Assembly (NCBI GenBank): GCA_023375785.1
Contig: SZWC01007348.1
Coordinates: 14,594-78,593 of the forward strand
Length of the DNA: 64,000 bases
Reading direction: 5' to 3'
From: Penium margaritaceum
Lineage: Eukaryota > Streptophyta > Zygnematophyceae > Desmidiales > Peniaceae
In this document: positions 1 to 8,967 of the stretch, piece by piece
How the letters are laid out: each line of letters opens with the position of its first letter
Position numbering within the stretch: position 1 is the stretch's first letter
Notes under the pieces: generated by a model
Told to the model about the DNA's origin: nothing
What the model saw: the letters and a program-made list of their open reading frames with translations, nothing else
Databases searched by the model: none
Program-made: the position numbers and the translations under genes

Positions 1-1620
1 GATGTGAGCAGTGTGTACCCAAGAACAGAGCTGGGATGCACAACTTCTGTGGCTAGGCCCAGGGCGTCCATACCAGTGGGCAGCGCTGGGGACTGTCCAG
101 ACGAGGTCTGCGAAGGTGGAACAGAGGATGCTGCAGCACTAGAGGAGCGAGAGGGAAGGGCACGCAGGCGGCCGCCACGAACAAAGGGTTCGATGGGGGC
201 AGGGCGTGGAGGAGCACTGAGTGGGCTAGGCACGACTGGAGTGAGTGGACTGGATGGGGACGCAGCGGAATGTGCAGGAGAGACGGACTCAGTGGACGAG
301 GACTGAGATGAGGACGCCACAGGGGATGACGACACCGACGGGGGGGCGTCAAGGAATGGTGGAGTCCCAGTGCCGGCCATTGGAGACCGCTCCGAGGGTG
401 AAGGCTGCTGAGACGGGACAGCAGCAGGGACAGTAGGGGCAGATGGGACTGCCGGGCCGACTTCCCCCCGCAACCGAGAGAGCGGAAGCAGGGAGGCAGT
501 GGGCGCGTGACGATCAAGGTCACGGAGAAACACGGACTCGAAGAACAAGGCATCTCGGGACTCAACGACGCGCTGGCGCTCTGAGTCCCAGAAGCGCCAG
601 GCTTTTGGCTGGGAGGAAACGCCCAAGAAGGGGCAGAGACGTCCACGCGGGGAGAGTTTCCCGTCGCGGAGATCCTCTGGGAGCCAGACAGACGCAATGC
701 TACCCCAGACGCGAGCCAGACGGAGGTCAGCACGAGAGCCGTACCAACGCTCAAAGGGCGTAATGGTGCGGGGAAGAGGGCCGTGAGGGACGCGATTCCA
801 TACCCAGGTCATGTAGCTCATGGCCTCAAAAGCAAAGAGAGGGGAGAGCCCAGACTCAGACAGAAGCGTGCGGACACCATCTGCAAGGGTCCGATTCCAA
901 CGCTCAGAAACTCCGTTTTGCTGAGGTGTGTAGAGAGCCGAGGTCTCCAGACACACCCCTTGGGACTCAAGAAACCGGGCGGTGGGTCCAAGGAACTCAC
1001 CGCCACGATCACTGCGAAAGACGCGCAATGACCGCTGACACGCACGTTCAGCCTGAACGAGCCACGACGCGATGACAGAAGCAACATCACTCTTCTGACG
1101 AAGAGCGAAGATCCAACGGAAACGGGAAAAATCGTCAGTGAGGCACAGGACGTAACGTCCGACCCCCCCAAGAAAGTCATGGGGAAGAGGCCCCATGACG
1201 TCGGCATGAACAAGATCGAGAGGGTGAGCGGACTGGGAGTCTGAAGAGGCAAAGGGGGAACGATGCATCTTCCCTTGGGCACAGTCCAGGCAGTCAGAAG
1301 GGCATGGCGCAGGGAAGGTGGAAGGGGACAAGCCAACAGCGGGTTGAAGACGAAGCATGCTAGTGATCGCATCAGTGTGCACATGGCCAAGACGGCGATG
1401 CAAGAGCTGGATGTCAGCAGGAGAAAGGGAAGGCGCGACGTGAGCAAGGGACAAACCAACAGCGGGTGCAGAGGGGGCATGAAGGGGAACACGATACAGC
1501 TTGGCACACTTAACCCCCCGCAAGACGACGCGACCAGAAGAGCGAAGACGAACAGTGCCCACGCCCTGACTAGCGGAGAAATCCATGCCCTGATCGTCGA
1601 GGCGCGGCACTGACAGCAGG
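1..1620 (-). pseudogene. Element A pol: pre-integrase, integrase and spacer
   Basis: The minus strand encodes a copia integrase. A pre-integrase stretch with LLSVPRLDDQG is followed by a zinc-binding region (LLHRRLGHVH, then CLDCAQGKMH) near 1265-1420. The catalytic core shows LVHADVMG near 1195-1225, FRSDRGGEFLG near 985-1020 and NGVSERWNR near 890-925, which fits the D, D and E positions of retroviral-type integrases. The family joins element cDNA to host DNA. Downstream (about 560 to 1) the sequence turns Ser/Pro-rich, the usual low-complexity linker before reverse transcriptase. Treated as a fossil. Confidence 0.8.
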
Positions 1621-3099
1621 CTGAGNAGGCGTGCTCGAGGGAGAGGCGAACCACGGAGGAGGGATGTAGGCCGAGGAAGGTGGGCCCGAGAAGGCGGGCG
1701 CTCCATACGGCGACGGCCAGCCCCAAGGGTAGAGGACGGGCGGAAGGACGCCGGTGACACCGGCGGTGGAGTAGGCCTGAGCTGGGGAGGAACTGATAGA
1801 TGAGGTAGAGCTGGAGCTGGAGCTGGAGCTGGAGCTGCCACCGGGAGAAGAAGAGGAGGGTCCGCTGGTGCGCGCCCAATGAGCACGCATGGCGCGTGCG
1901 AGGCGAACGTCGTCAGGAGGTTTTGGGCACTTGCGAGCGGAGTGCTGAGAGGAGCCACAGTTCCAGCAGACCACCTCACCAGGAACACGAGACGGCGCAG
2001 CAGATTTGCCTTTCCCCTTGCCTTGCCCACGCCCGCGTCCACGTCCACGACCCTGGGAGGCAAGGGCTGTGGCCGTAGAGGTGGAAGAAGAGGATGGAGA
2101 CGAGGCCGATGTAGCAGCGGAGGAAGAAGTGGAGGTGGCAATGGAGACGGCGGCCACCCTTGCGACTGCAGTGCGATGAAGGCGCTTGTTTTGGAGGCTT
2201 GTCCACCACGTTGCAAGCCTATCAGCGACAAAGTCCCAGAGGGCACCAACGCCTGGGGGGGAGTCGGGTGGAACAGGCTGAGAGGCAAGACGCTGCAGCT
2301 CGTCTGCCTTGACATCGCGGAGAAGGTCGGACAGCTCGGGGATTAACCCGTTGACCATGGTGTGCACAGCTGACAGCGGACCTGGTGCGGCTTTATCAAG
2401 CTCGCAAAGCAGCTTGAGCCCGCGTGCCCAATAGGCATCGGCCGACTCGTCCGCTCGCATCAAGAGCGTGTTGAACTGAACGGTGAGAGCACTTTGTGCT
2501 GCCTGCCCTGTGACTATCGTGCGTCGACGAAGCATGGTGTACGCACCGACTGGGTCAGCCAGGCGCTTAACAGCGGGGTTAGCATTGTAAGTGCCAACCT
2601 CGTCGACGAGGGTTTCAGGGGCAGCAGCAATAAAGGCGCGGACAGCGCGAGCAGACTCGTCAGCGACAGGGGTGAAGGGAGGTGTGGCAGGGAAGTAGTA
2701 TTCCCAAAGACGTTCTCCCTGAGCCCATGCACTAAACCGGGTCTCCCAGGAAGAGAAAGCAAGGCCAGTGGCAAAGACGGGAGGCTGGGAGAAGAAGTCA
2801 TGCTGGCGGGAGACTGCGACAGGAGGGACAGCAGAAGGGGTGACAGTAGGGTTAGAAGCAGCAGAGTTAGTACCAGGTGGGGTGGAAGAGACACCAACAC
2901 CGGCGCCGGCAGAGGATCCAGCGGGCAAGACAGAGACAGCAGGCAGACGCTTGAGCACAAGCGCAGCGACCTCATCTGCGAAGGCGGCGCGATTGTCATT
3001 CGCGACTTTGAGACGCTCTTCAGCATCATGCTGAGCGTCGCGAGCGAGGGCCAGCTGGCGCTGAAGGTCTGCAATGACCGACTCGTCGTCACCAGGCAT
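1570..3099 (-). CDS. Element A gag (capsid/nucleocapsid)
   Basis: A 509-codon frame begins MPGDDESVIADLQRQL. The N-terminus (about residues 1-50) is charged and heptad-like, probably a coiled coil. The middle (about 110-300) contains FSSWETRFSAWAQGERLW and resembles copia capsid regions. A zinc knuckle CWNCGSSQHSARKC (CX2CX4HX4C, around 1922-1967) follows an Arg/Gly/Lys-rich stretch, as in nucleocapsids that bind genomic RNA. The C-terminus is Ser- and Pro-rich. In this family gag forms the cytoplasmic virus-like particle. The start was chosen because the coiled-coil region begins directly there and a leader hairpin lies just upstream. The frame spans one N. Part of a fossil element; I make no claim that it is expressed. 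Confidence 0.75.
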   Translation of the reverse strand: MPGDDESVIADLQRQLALARDAQHDAEERLKVANDNRAAFADEVAALVLKRLPAVSVLPAGSSAGAGVGVSSTPPGTNSAASNPTVTPSAVPPVAVSRQHDFFSQPPVFATGLAFSSWETRFSAWAQGERLWEYYFPATPPFTPVADESARAVRAFIAAAPETLVDEVGTYNANPAVKRLADPVGAYTMLRRRTIVTGQAAQSALTVQFNTLLMRADESADAYWARGLKLLCELDKAAPGPLSAVHTMVNGLIPELSDLLRDVKADELQRLASQPVPPDSPPGVGALWDFVADRLATWWTSLQNKRLHRTAVARVAAVSIATSTSSSAATSASSPSSSSTSTATALASQGRGRGRGRGQGKGKGKSAAPSRVPGEVVCWNCGSSQHSARKCPKPPDDVRLARAMRAHWARTSGPSSSSPGGSSSSSSSSSSTSSISSSPAQAYSTAGVTGVLPPVLYPWGWPSPYGAPAFSGPPSSAYIPPPWFASPSSTPXQPAVSAAPRRSGHGFLR

Positions 3100-3117
3100 G
3101 GTGACGACTAATGGGCC

Positions 3118-3168
3118 CTGCCGAGAAAATTTCGGCAGAGTTTCCCCTGCCCCAGTGGGCGTGGGAAA
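3118..3168 (-). other. Leader double hairpin, copy 1
   Basis: Hairpin one pairs CTGCCGA with TCGGCAG (3118-3138). Hairpin two pairs TTTCCC (3141-3146) with GGGAAA (3163-3168), and its inner GCCC and GGGC also pair. It sits about 20 bases upstream of the gag start on the sense strand. The same two-hairpin arrangement recurs at 4871-4923 and 60432-60484. Confidence 0.6.
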
Positions 3169-4870
3169 ACTGGAAATGCCTTAGGCACGATGAATGTGCT
3201 GCAAGACAGCCCGACCCAAGTCACACAGACAAGCCACCGCAGAGAAAGGAGACAGAGGGCAAGAGAAGGGAGATGCAGACCAGGGGACCTCACAAGGTGT
3301 GTGAGGGGCTGCGCAAAAGAGCAAGAACAGGCGGGACAACGGAAGCAGCTGCAGCGGAGAGCACAGAGACGTAGGACGCAATCGGCACAATCAGTGCCAG
3401 GCAGCCTGTGGTGAAGGCGGCGCCAACGGTAGGGAGGACTGCCGCTGCAACGACGGCCGCTGTGACGAGTGTGGTGATGTCAGAGGGTGCTGATGCGGAT
3501 GCTGCAACAGCGACGACAGTGGAGGTGCGAATGGCCGTAGCTGCAACAGATACGGCAGAAGCTGCAGAAGCTGTTGCAGAGGCCACAGATGATGCAGCTG
3601 CCGCTAGCTGTGTCCCAATGTCAGCTGCTGCCGCAGCCAACGGTCCAGCTACAACGGCCGCCTCAGTGTAGGACTCGGCGGCGCGGCCAGCTGACGTTGA
3701 TGCAGGGGCACGTGCTGCTCTAGCTGCGGCGGCAAAAGTGGCAGCAGCTGCAGCTGCCGCGTCTATCACGGCGGACGCAGTACGTGTGAAGGTGCGGGCG
3801 AAGTCTAGTGCGTCCTGACGCCAAGCTGAGTGCGGCAATGCAGCAGCGGCGTTGTGCGGCTGCTGAATCCCCCCAGAGGCACCAGGGGAGGGAGGTCTTA
3901 CCGAGCGTTGTAGGGTCGAGCTCTCCCCTGAGTCGCCGCCGGGATCCTCCCAGTGCGCCAGCGTGACGGCGGCTACCACCAGACGGTGGTGCGGAGGCGG
4001 CTACAGCGTTGCAGTGCAGATACTCCACAACGCCGCTTGCCGCTCCTGTCACGTTGGTTGTACGGCTGCTGCGGTGCAGGTAGTTGTTGCAGCTGCTGCT
4101 ACTGCTGTCGTGCTGTTACTGAGCTGCTACTGAGCTGCTGCTAAGCTGTTTGCTGAGCAGCTGCTGATATGCTGCTGAGCTGATGCTGCGCTGTTACTAG
4201 GATGCTGCTGCGAAGCTGCTGAGTTGCTGCTCAGCTGCTGCTGAGTAGTTTGCTGAGCAGCCACTGATCTGCTGCTGAGCTGCTGCTAAGCTGCCCCGGA
4301 GCTGCTTGCTGAGCTGCTGCTGAGTTGGTGCTGAGCTAATGCTGCACTGCTGCTAAAATGCTGCTGCGAAGCTGCTGAGGTGCTGCTCAGCTGCTGCTGA
4401 GTAGTTTGCTGAGCAGCCACTGATCTGGTGCTGAGCTGGTGCTAAGCTGCCTCTGAGCTGTTTGCTGAACTGCTGCTGAGTTGGTGCTGAGCTGATGCTG
4501 CACTGCTGCTAAACGGCTGCTGAGCTGATGCTGCGCTGTTGCTAGGATGCTGCTGCGAAGCTGCTGAGTTGCTGCTCAGCTGCTGCTGAGTAGTTTGCTG
4601 AGCAGCCACTGATCTGCTGCTGAGCTGCTGCTAAGCTGCCCCGGATCTGCAGCTGCTGCAGCTGCTGCCCCGGATCTGCTGCTGAGCTGCTGCTGAGATG
4701 GTGCTGAGCTAATGTTGTGCCGCTGATAAAATGCTGCTGCGAAGCGTGTTGATAAGGTGCTGCTGCTGAGTTGCTGCTGCGGATCTAAGGAGCTAGATCC
4801 ACCGCTGCTGGGATGTTGAGAGGCTGCTGCTGCTGCAAATAGTGCCAGGAGACGGTGACGGGCCCCCTTA

Positions 4871-4923
4871 CGCTGCCGGAAATTTTTCGGCAGCGTTTCC
4901 CCCGCCCCAGTGGGCGTGGGAAA
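4871..4923 (-). other. Leader double hairpin, copy 2
   Basis: CGCTGCCG (4871-4878) pairs with CGGCAGCG (4888-4895), and the A/T bases between continue the pairing to give almost a 12-bp stem. It is followed at once by TTTCCC...GGGAAA (4896-4923) around CGCCCCAGTGGGCG. This copy lies near the primer site, whereas copy 1 lies at the gag start. Confidence 0.65.
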
Positions 4924-5198
4924 CATGGGAAGGCCATCGGGCACTTGTAGGAACCTGTTCCAACCCCACCCAACCCGGGAATAGAGGGGAGCCCAGCCAG
5001 CAGGAGGAGGGGAAGACCAAAGATCCTCGACGGCAGAATGCCATCAATCGCTGCTGCTGAGACTACAGCAGTCAGCTGCTGTGATGCTGGAGGGTTGTGA
5101 TGGCGGCGTGGATGCGTGACGCCAAGAGTGGCAGTCACGGGTTTGGCCCAGAATACGCGGACAGCAGATCGATCCGCTGTCCGTCTTCCACGCAACCT

Positions 5199-5210
5199 GC
5201 TCTGATACCA
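5199..5210 (-). other. Primer-binding site of element A
   Basis: The minus strand reads TGGTATCAGAGC, complementary to the 3' end of plant-type initiator Met-tRNA, the usual primer for plant copia minus-strand DNA. It sets the inner edge of the 5' LTR. Confidence 0.85.
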
Positions 5211-5216
5211 ATAGGC

Positions 5217-5720
5217 TGCTGTGCTAGACAAGCAAGTAGCAGCTGGACTCGTGCAAGGAAGACACCAAGCAACAATGGTGGTTTACGTGGAAGTTGCAAG
5301 TGAGCGGACGACAAGAAGTGTGTAAAACGACGAGTCATGGGCACTGAAGTGGTAGCCGTCGGGTGGGAGGGCGAGCGAGCGAGCAGCGAGCTCGATCTCG
5401 CACGTTCTCACCCGAACGGTCGAACCGAACCAAAGTGCCCACTAAAAGTTGCAACCTGTCAAGTAGGTCAGTGGAGGGAAAAAACTGTCAAAGAACAGGT
5501 GAGTGTGTGAACCCGAGGCAAATGTGTGCGCACGCATGCACGCCAGCCAGAGTCCTGTGAAACTTGTACTGATGCCTCGTTGTGAGACTTGTCGTGAAAT
5601 CATGCCACCACAGCGTAGCAGCCAGCAAGAGTTGTCTCTCTCCAGTTAGTCACCTGCGTCAGTGAGGTGAGTGTGCAACGAGGCCAGAGGTCACCGTGTG
5701 GTACTGACACAATCCCAACA
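5217..5720 (-). mobile_element. LTR of element A
   Basis: About 504 bp, TG...CA. The left edge is fixed by the primer site. The right edge (CCCAACA) is shared with the copy ending at 6005. Right of 5720 stands CTCCCCCATG, which on the minus strand reads as the purine tract that normally precedes a 3' LTR. The same LTR therefore touches both a primer site and a purine tract. See the finding on an LTR collapse or tandem element. Confidence 0.75.
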
Positions 5721-5752
5721 CTCCCCCATGACCCACGGCCGACTTGCACAAT
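5721..5752 (-). other. Polypurine tract and 3' internal edge next to the LTR
   Basis: Read on minus, CATGGGGGAG followed by TGTTGGG matches the tract/LTR edge of element C (53381-53390) and element B (6459-6470). The stretch ends at the unresolved base 5753. Confidence 0.6.
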
Positions 5753-5753
5753 N
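5753..5753. other. Unresolved base (one of three: 1626, 5753, 63448)
   Basis: Single N bases. That at 5753 separates two near-identical LTR pieces, and that at 63448 lies in poly-C. They probably mark assembly joins or unpolished sites rather than real single-base ambiguity. Confidence 0.7.
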
Positions 5754-6005
5754 TCAGTGGAGGGAAAAACTGTCAAAGAACAGGTGAGTGTGTGAACCCG
5801 AGGCAAATGTGTGCGCACGCATGCACGCCAGCCAGAGTCCTGTGAAACTTGTACTGATGCCTCGTTGTGAGACTTGTCGTGAAATCATGCCACCACAGCG
5901 TAGCAGCCAGCAAGAGTTGTCTCTCTCCAGTTAGTCACCTGCGTCAGTGAGGTGAGTGTGCAACGAGGCCAGAGGTCACCGTGTGGTACTGACACAATCC
6001 CAACA
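5754..6005 (-). repeat. Second, partial copy of LTR A
   Basis: This repeats 5468-5720 almost base for base; the only difference I see is the length of one A-run. It starts immediately after the N at 5753 and ends at the same CCCAACA, beyond which the sequence is unrelated to the first copy. It is probably the true outer edge of element A. Confidence 0.85.
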
Positions 6006-6458
6006 GCAGTAGGGCAAAAATCAACTGCAAGGGTCTGGCTAGCAAGACGCATCAACACGTCTGGCTGCAAGGAAATGTGTAGAGAGAGCTAACAACTGAG
6101 GTCTAGGCAGCCTAAATGGTGTCTCTGGCCTAGTGGGCGCACACACACGGGGCGCACACGGGCACACAATTTCTAACAGGACAAAACGGTGGCAGAAACA
6201 CAGTCTAGGGCATAACTCCCTACAGACATGTCAGAACATCAAGCCGTCTGAACCAGAACGGTCGCGTCGACAAGAGCTACGTCCTGATAGGCTCCACACC
6301 CAAGTGTTGTCCCACAGCATAAATCTAACTGAGGAGATGTCTTCTGGGCGCCCGTCCAGCCGCCGATCTTCTGCCACCGTAGTCATGTCAGGGATCTGCA
6401 CGTGAATGGACATGAGCCGAGGGATTACCGTAAGCCGTGAACAACACACACAACAACA
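6006..6458 (-). mobile_element. Probable 3' LTR sequence of element B
   Basis: The right edge (CAACAACA, reading TGTTGTTG on minus) directly follows a purine tract, as expected for a 3' LTR. The left limit is not visible because LTR A adjoins. No second copy lies in the window for comparison, so the extent is approximate. No gene seen. Confidence 0.5.
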
Positions 6459-6470
6459 ATCCCCCATGAC
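6459..6470 (-). other. Polypurine tract of element B
   Basis: The minus strand reads GTCATGGGGGAT directly before TGTTGTTG. It has the same form as the tracts of elements A and C; in the family it primes plus-strand DNA. Confidence 0.65.
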
Positions 6471-6581
6471 CGGAGAACGATACATGTCCATGCACGTGCA
6501 GACACTAACGCTGTACAAGGCAAGATACACACGACGGCTGCAGGCAACAGGCAGAGCACATGCAAGATGGCACATGAGGGG

Positions 6582-8379
6582 TCAACCTGCAACGGGAACG
6601 GGGCAGAGTCCCATAGAGCGAGTGACCGCATGAAACTTCGAACGACCCACAGCCTTGGCCAGAAAGTCAGCGCGCTGCCTCTCAGTGCCCACGTGGATGA
6701 CTCGGATCTCACCACGATCAACTAGATCACGCACGAAATGATGCTTGACGTTGATGTGATTCGTGCGTGCATGAAACAGACCTGAGTTCTTGGCGATTGC
6801 CTCCGCGCTCATGTTGTCACATTGAAGCACCACGAGGGGAATGGACTGAACCAGTTCACGCACCAGACGGACAAGCCAGACGCACTCAGCTGCTCTGGCG
6901 CCCAAACGACATACTCTGCCTCCGCAGTGTTGCCTGCAATGTAGCCCTTCTTCCCATTGTGCCAGGACACAGCAGTGCCCCCAATGAGGAAGACATAGCC
7001 GGTGCGGCTCTTGCCATCTAGACTCCATGCCCAGTCACTGTCTGTGTACCCGTCGAGCACGACGGACACTTGTTCGCGAAAGCACAGACCGATACGTGCG
7101 GTGGATATGACGTAACGCACACACATGACGGTTGCCTCCGGTGTTCGCTGCCGTGGAGCCTACGAAAACTGGGCGAGCAGGTTGATAGTGAAGGCAATGT
7201 CGAGACGTGTCATGATGGCCAAGTACATGAGCGAGCAGATGACTCGCAGGTACAAGGTCACGTCGACTGGCTCCCCTGGGTCAGCTGGGTCGTCCACCTT
7301 CAAGGCGGCCTGCCCTTCAAGGGTCATGGGCGTGGAGGCACTGTGGATGGGAGTGAGGAGATCAGCGAAGAGCTCCCCCACAACCTCTGTGTAAAATGCC
7401 TGATGAACGCAGAGTGTGCGGCGGACACGATCGCGCACGATCTCCATCCCCAGAAAGACAGAGGCTTCTCCGAGGTCCTTCATCTTGTAGGCCGAGGATA
7501 GAACGGCCTTCGCGGCGTTCACTGCGTCCACGTCAGGTGAGGCGACCAGAAGATCGTCCACGTAGACGAGGATGGCAGCGAGCGGCGCAGGGGACTGTGA
7601 GAGGAACAGGGATGGGTCAGCATCCCTCTGAACGTACCCGGCGCGTCCCAGCGTGCTGGTGATCTCCAGGTTCCAGCAGCGAGGCGACTGCTTCAGGCCG
7701 TACAAGGCCTTCCGTAGCTGGTACACGCGACCGGTGCCATCCTCAAAGTCGGGTGGCTGGACCATGTAGATCTCCTCCTCAAGGCGTTCAGAAACGCGTT
7801 GTTGACATCCATCTGGTGAAGCTCCTAGTCGTGCTGAGCCACCTGGCTCAGCATCGTCAGCGTCGTCATCATCTGGCCAACAGGGGCAAAGGTCTCGGTG
7901 TAGTCCACACCAGGGACCTGGGAGAAGCCCTTTGCTGTCATGCGGGCTTTGTAGCGCTCCATCGTGTTGTCTGGTTTGAGCTTCTTGCGGAGAACCCACT
8001 TGGCCTTAATGGCCTTGCGATTCTTTGGCACATCCACCAACTTGAAGATGCCGTGCTCACGGATGGCGTGGAGCTCAGCGAGGCAGGCAGCTCGCGACTG
8101 CTGAGCGTTGGGAGATGACAGGGCCTCAAGGAGAGTGGTGGGATCGGGAGACGACGGTGGCGCACTGCGTGTGGCTAGGGCATACGCCGTAGAGGGAGAG
8201 TCGATCGTGACCATGGACTCAGCAACGTCACGGGCGAGATCGCGCTCGTGGGCAAGCAGTGCCATGCCCGTGGCGCAGCCAGGGTGAACCTCCGTGAGGT
8301 CGTGTGCACTCAGGCCGATGGCCTTCGTGACTGGGTCACCACTAACAACGCTACGCGTGGGACGAGGTCGGAGCGTCAT
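6582..8379 (-). pseudogene. Element B reverse transcriptase and RNase H
   Basis: The reverse transcriptase part has FKLVDVPKNRKAIKAKWVLR, RYKARMTAKGFSQVPGVDY, KALYGLKQSPRCWN and the catalytic box VYVDDLL (near 7550-7570), then LGMEI and the spacer before RNase H. The RNase H part has VVLDGYTDSDWA, AVSWHNGKKG, LQCDNMSAEAI and TNHINVKHHFV, and ends near 6582 with PVPVAG. Together these copy element RNA into DNA and remove the RNA strand. Sequence type and order match the copia lineage of elements C and E. Treated as a fossil with a few breaks. Confidence 0.85.
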
Positions 8380-8925
8380 TGCTGGCGGCCGGCAAAGCAG
8401 GACGAGGGGCCAGGCGCCTGCCTAGGAGACTGTTGTCAATAGTCGGAGCAGGGCGGAGGCGCCGGCCGGGTGCCCGCGTGCAGGGGTCAGACGGGACAGG
8501 AGCAGGGGCAACTGCCGATTCAGATGCAGGAGTGGGCTGCAAGGCAGGCGTGTCAGCGGAGGATGGTGCGGCCGTAGCGGCATGGAACGGCTCCGTGCCG
8601 GACGCGTACTCGTCAGCGGCCGGGGACAGTGACGGCTCAGAGCCAGACGCGGACGCGGATGCGGACGCAGGAGCGGGCATGGCCGGCGACAGGGACAGCT
8701 CTGAGTCAGACGCGGACGCGGACGCAGGATCAGGCTAGGCCGAGGACAGGGATGGCTCAGAGCCGGACGCGGATGCAGACGCCGACGCAGACTCAGGTGC
8801 AGGCTCAGATGCAAACGAAGATGCAGGCCTAGACGCAGACTCAGACGCGGGCGGGGGCGTAGAGGCAAGGGTGGTAGTGCGAGCAGCAGATGGGAACAGC
8901 TGCTGGGGTGTCGGCGACGGACAGC
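8380..8925 (-). repeat. Element B pol spacer with acidic/serine repeats
   Basis: On minus this region reads as Ala/Ser/Pro/Glu-rich low complexity (for example SASASASGSEPSLS). It is built of direct DNA repeats of GACGCGGA type, with longer blocks recurring near 8640, 8710 and 8770. The same kind of linker lies between integrase and reverse transcriptase in elements A, C and E. It ends where satellite-like TACAACT appears (8925-8968). Confidence 0.6.
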
Positions 8926-8967
8926 TCCGTACAACTGGCCGGGGGCACTGAGCCAACCACAACAGGG

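Larger units (their letters stand above)
3100..5198 (-). repeat. Element A leader, CAG/GCN-rich on the sense strand
   Basis: This is an unusually long leader (about 2.1 kb) between primer site and gag. From about 3400 to 3800 it is rich in GCN codons on the minus strand, giving an Ala/Val/Thr-rich open stretch (3979-3290). From about 4030 to 4850 it is a degenerate CTG repeat on plus (CAG on sense) with longer internal duplications: a block holding GAGTAGTTTGCTGAGCAGCC recurs near 4240, 4400 and 4585. Two copies of a double-hairpin motif bracket it (3118-3168 and 4871-4923). I see no recognisable protein domain. Confidence 0.6.
1..5720 (-). mobile_element. Copia-type LTR retrotransposon A (window-edge copy)
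   Basis: Read on the minus strand from right to left the parts are: LTR (5217-5720), Met-tRNA primer site (5199-5210), a 2.1-kb leader, gag (about 3099-1570), then pre-integrase/integrase and a Ser/Pro-rich spacer running off the left edge. Gag placed before integrase, with integrase before the expected reverse transcriptase, is the copia (Pseudoviridae) order. Reverse transcriptase and the 3' LTR would lie outside the window. No protease was recognised. Gag is a long open frame, so the copy may be fairly young, but the element looks broken, with a few breaks. An N at 1626 shows the internal sequence is not fully resolved. Confidence 0.85.
6006..8967 (-). mobile_element. Copia-type retrotransposon B, partial
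   Basis: On the minus strand a low-complexity pol spacer (about 8925-8380) is followed by reverse transcriptase (about 8130-7160), RNase H (about 7126-6582), a purine tract (6459-6470) and the LTR edge at 6458. This is the copia order. Satellite 1 begins at the upstream side (about 8968). LTR A ends at 6005, so element A probably landed in or beside the LTR of B. The copy looks broken, with a few breaks. Confidence 0.8.

Noticed and set aside
818-1879. A 353-codon Leu/Ser-rich minus frame overlapping gag and integrase of element A
   Set aside because: It lies in a different frame from the recognisable integrase motifs and has no domain. A shadow of high-GC coding sequence.
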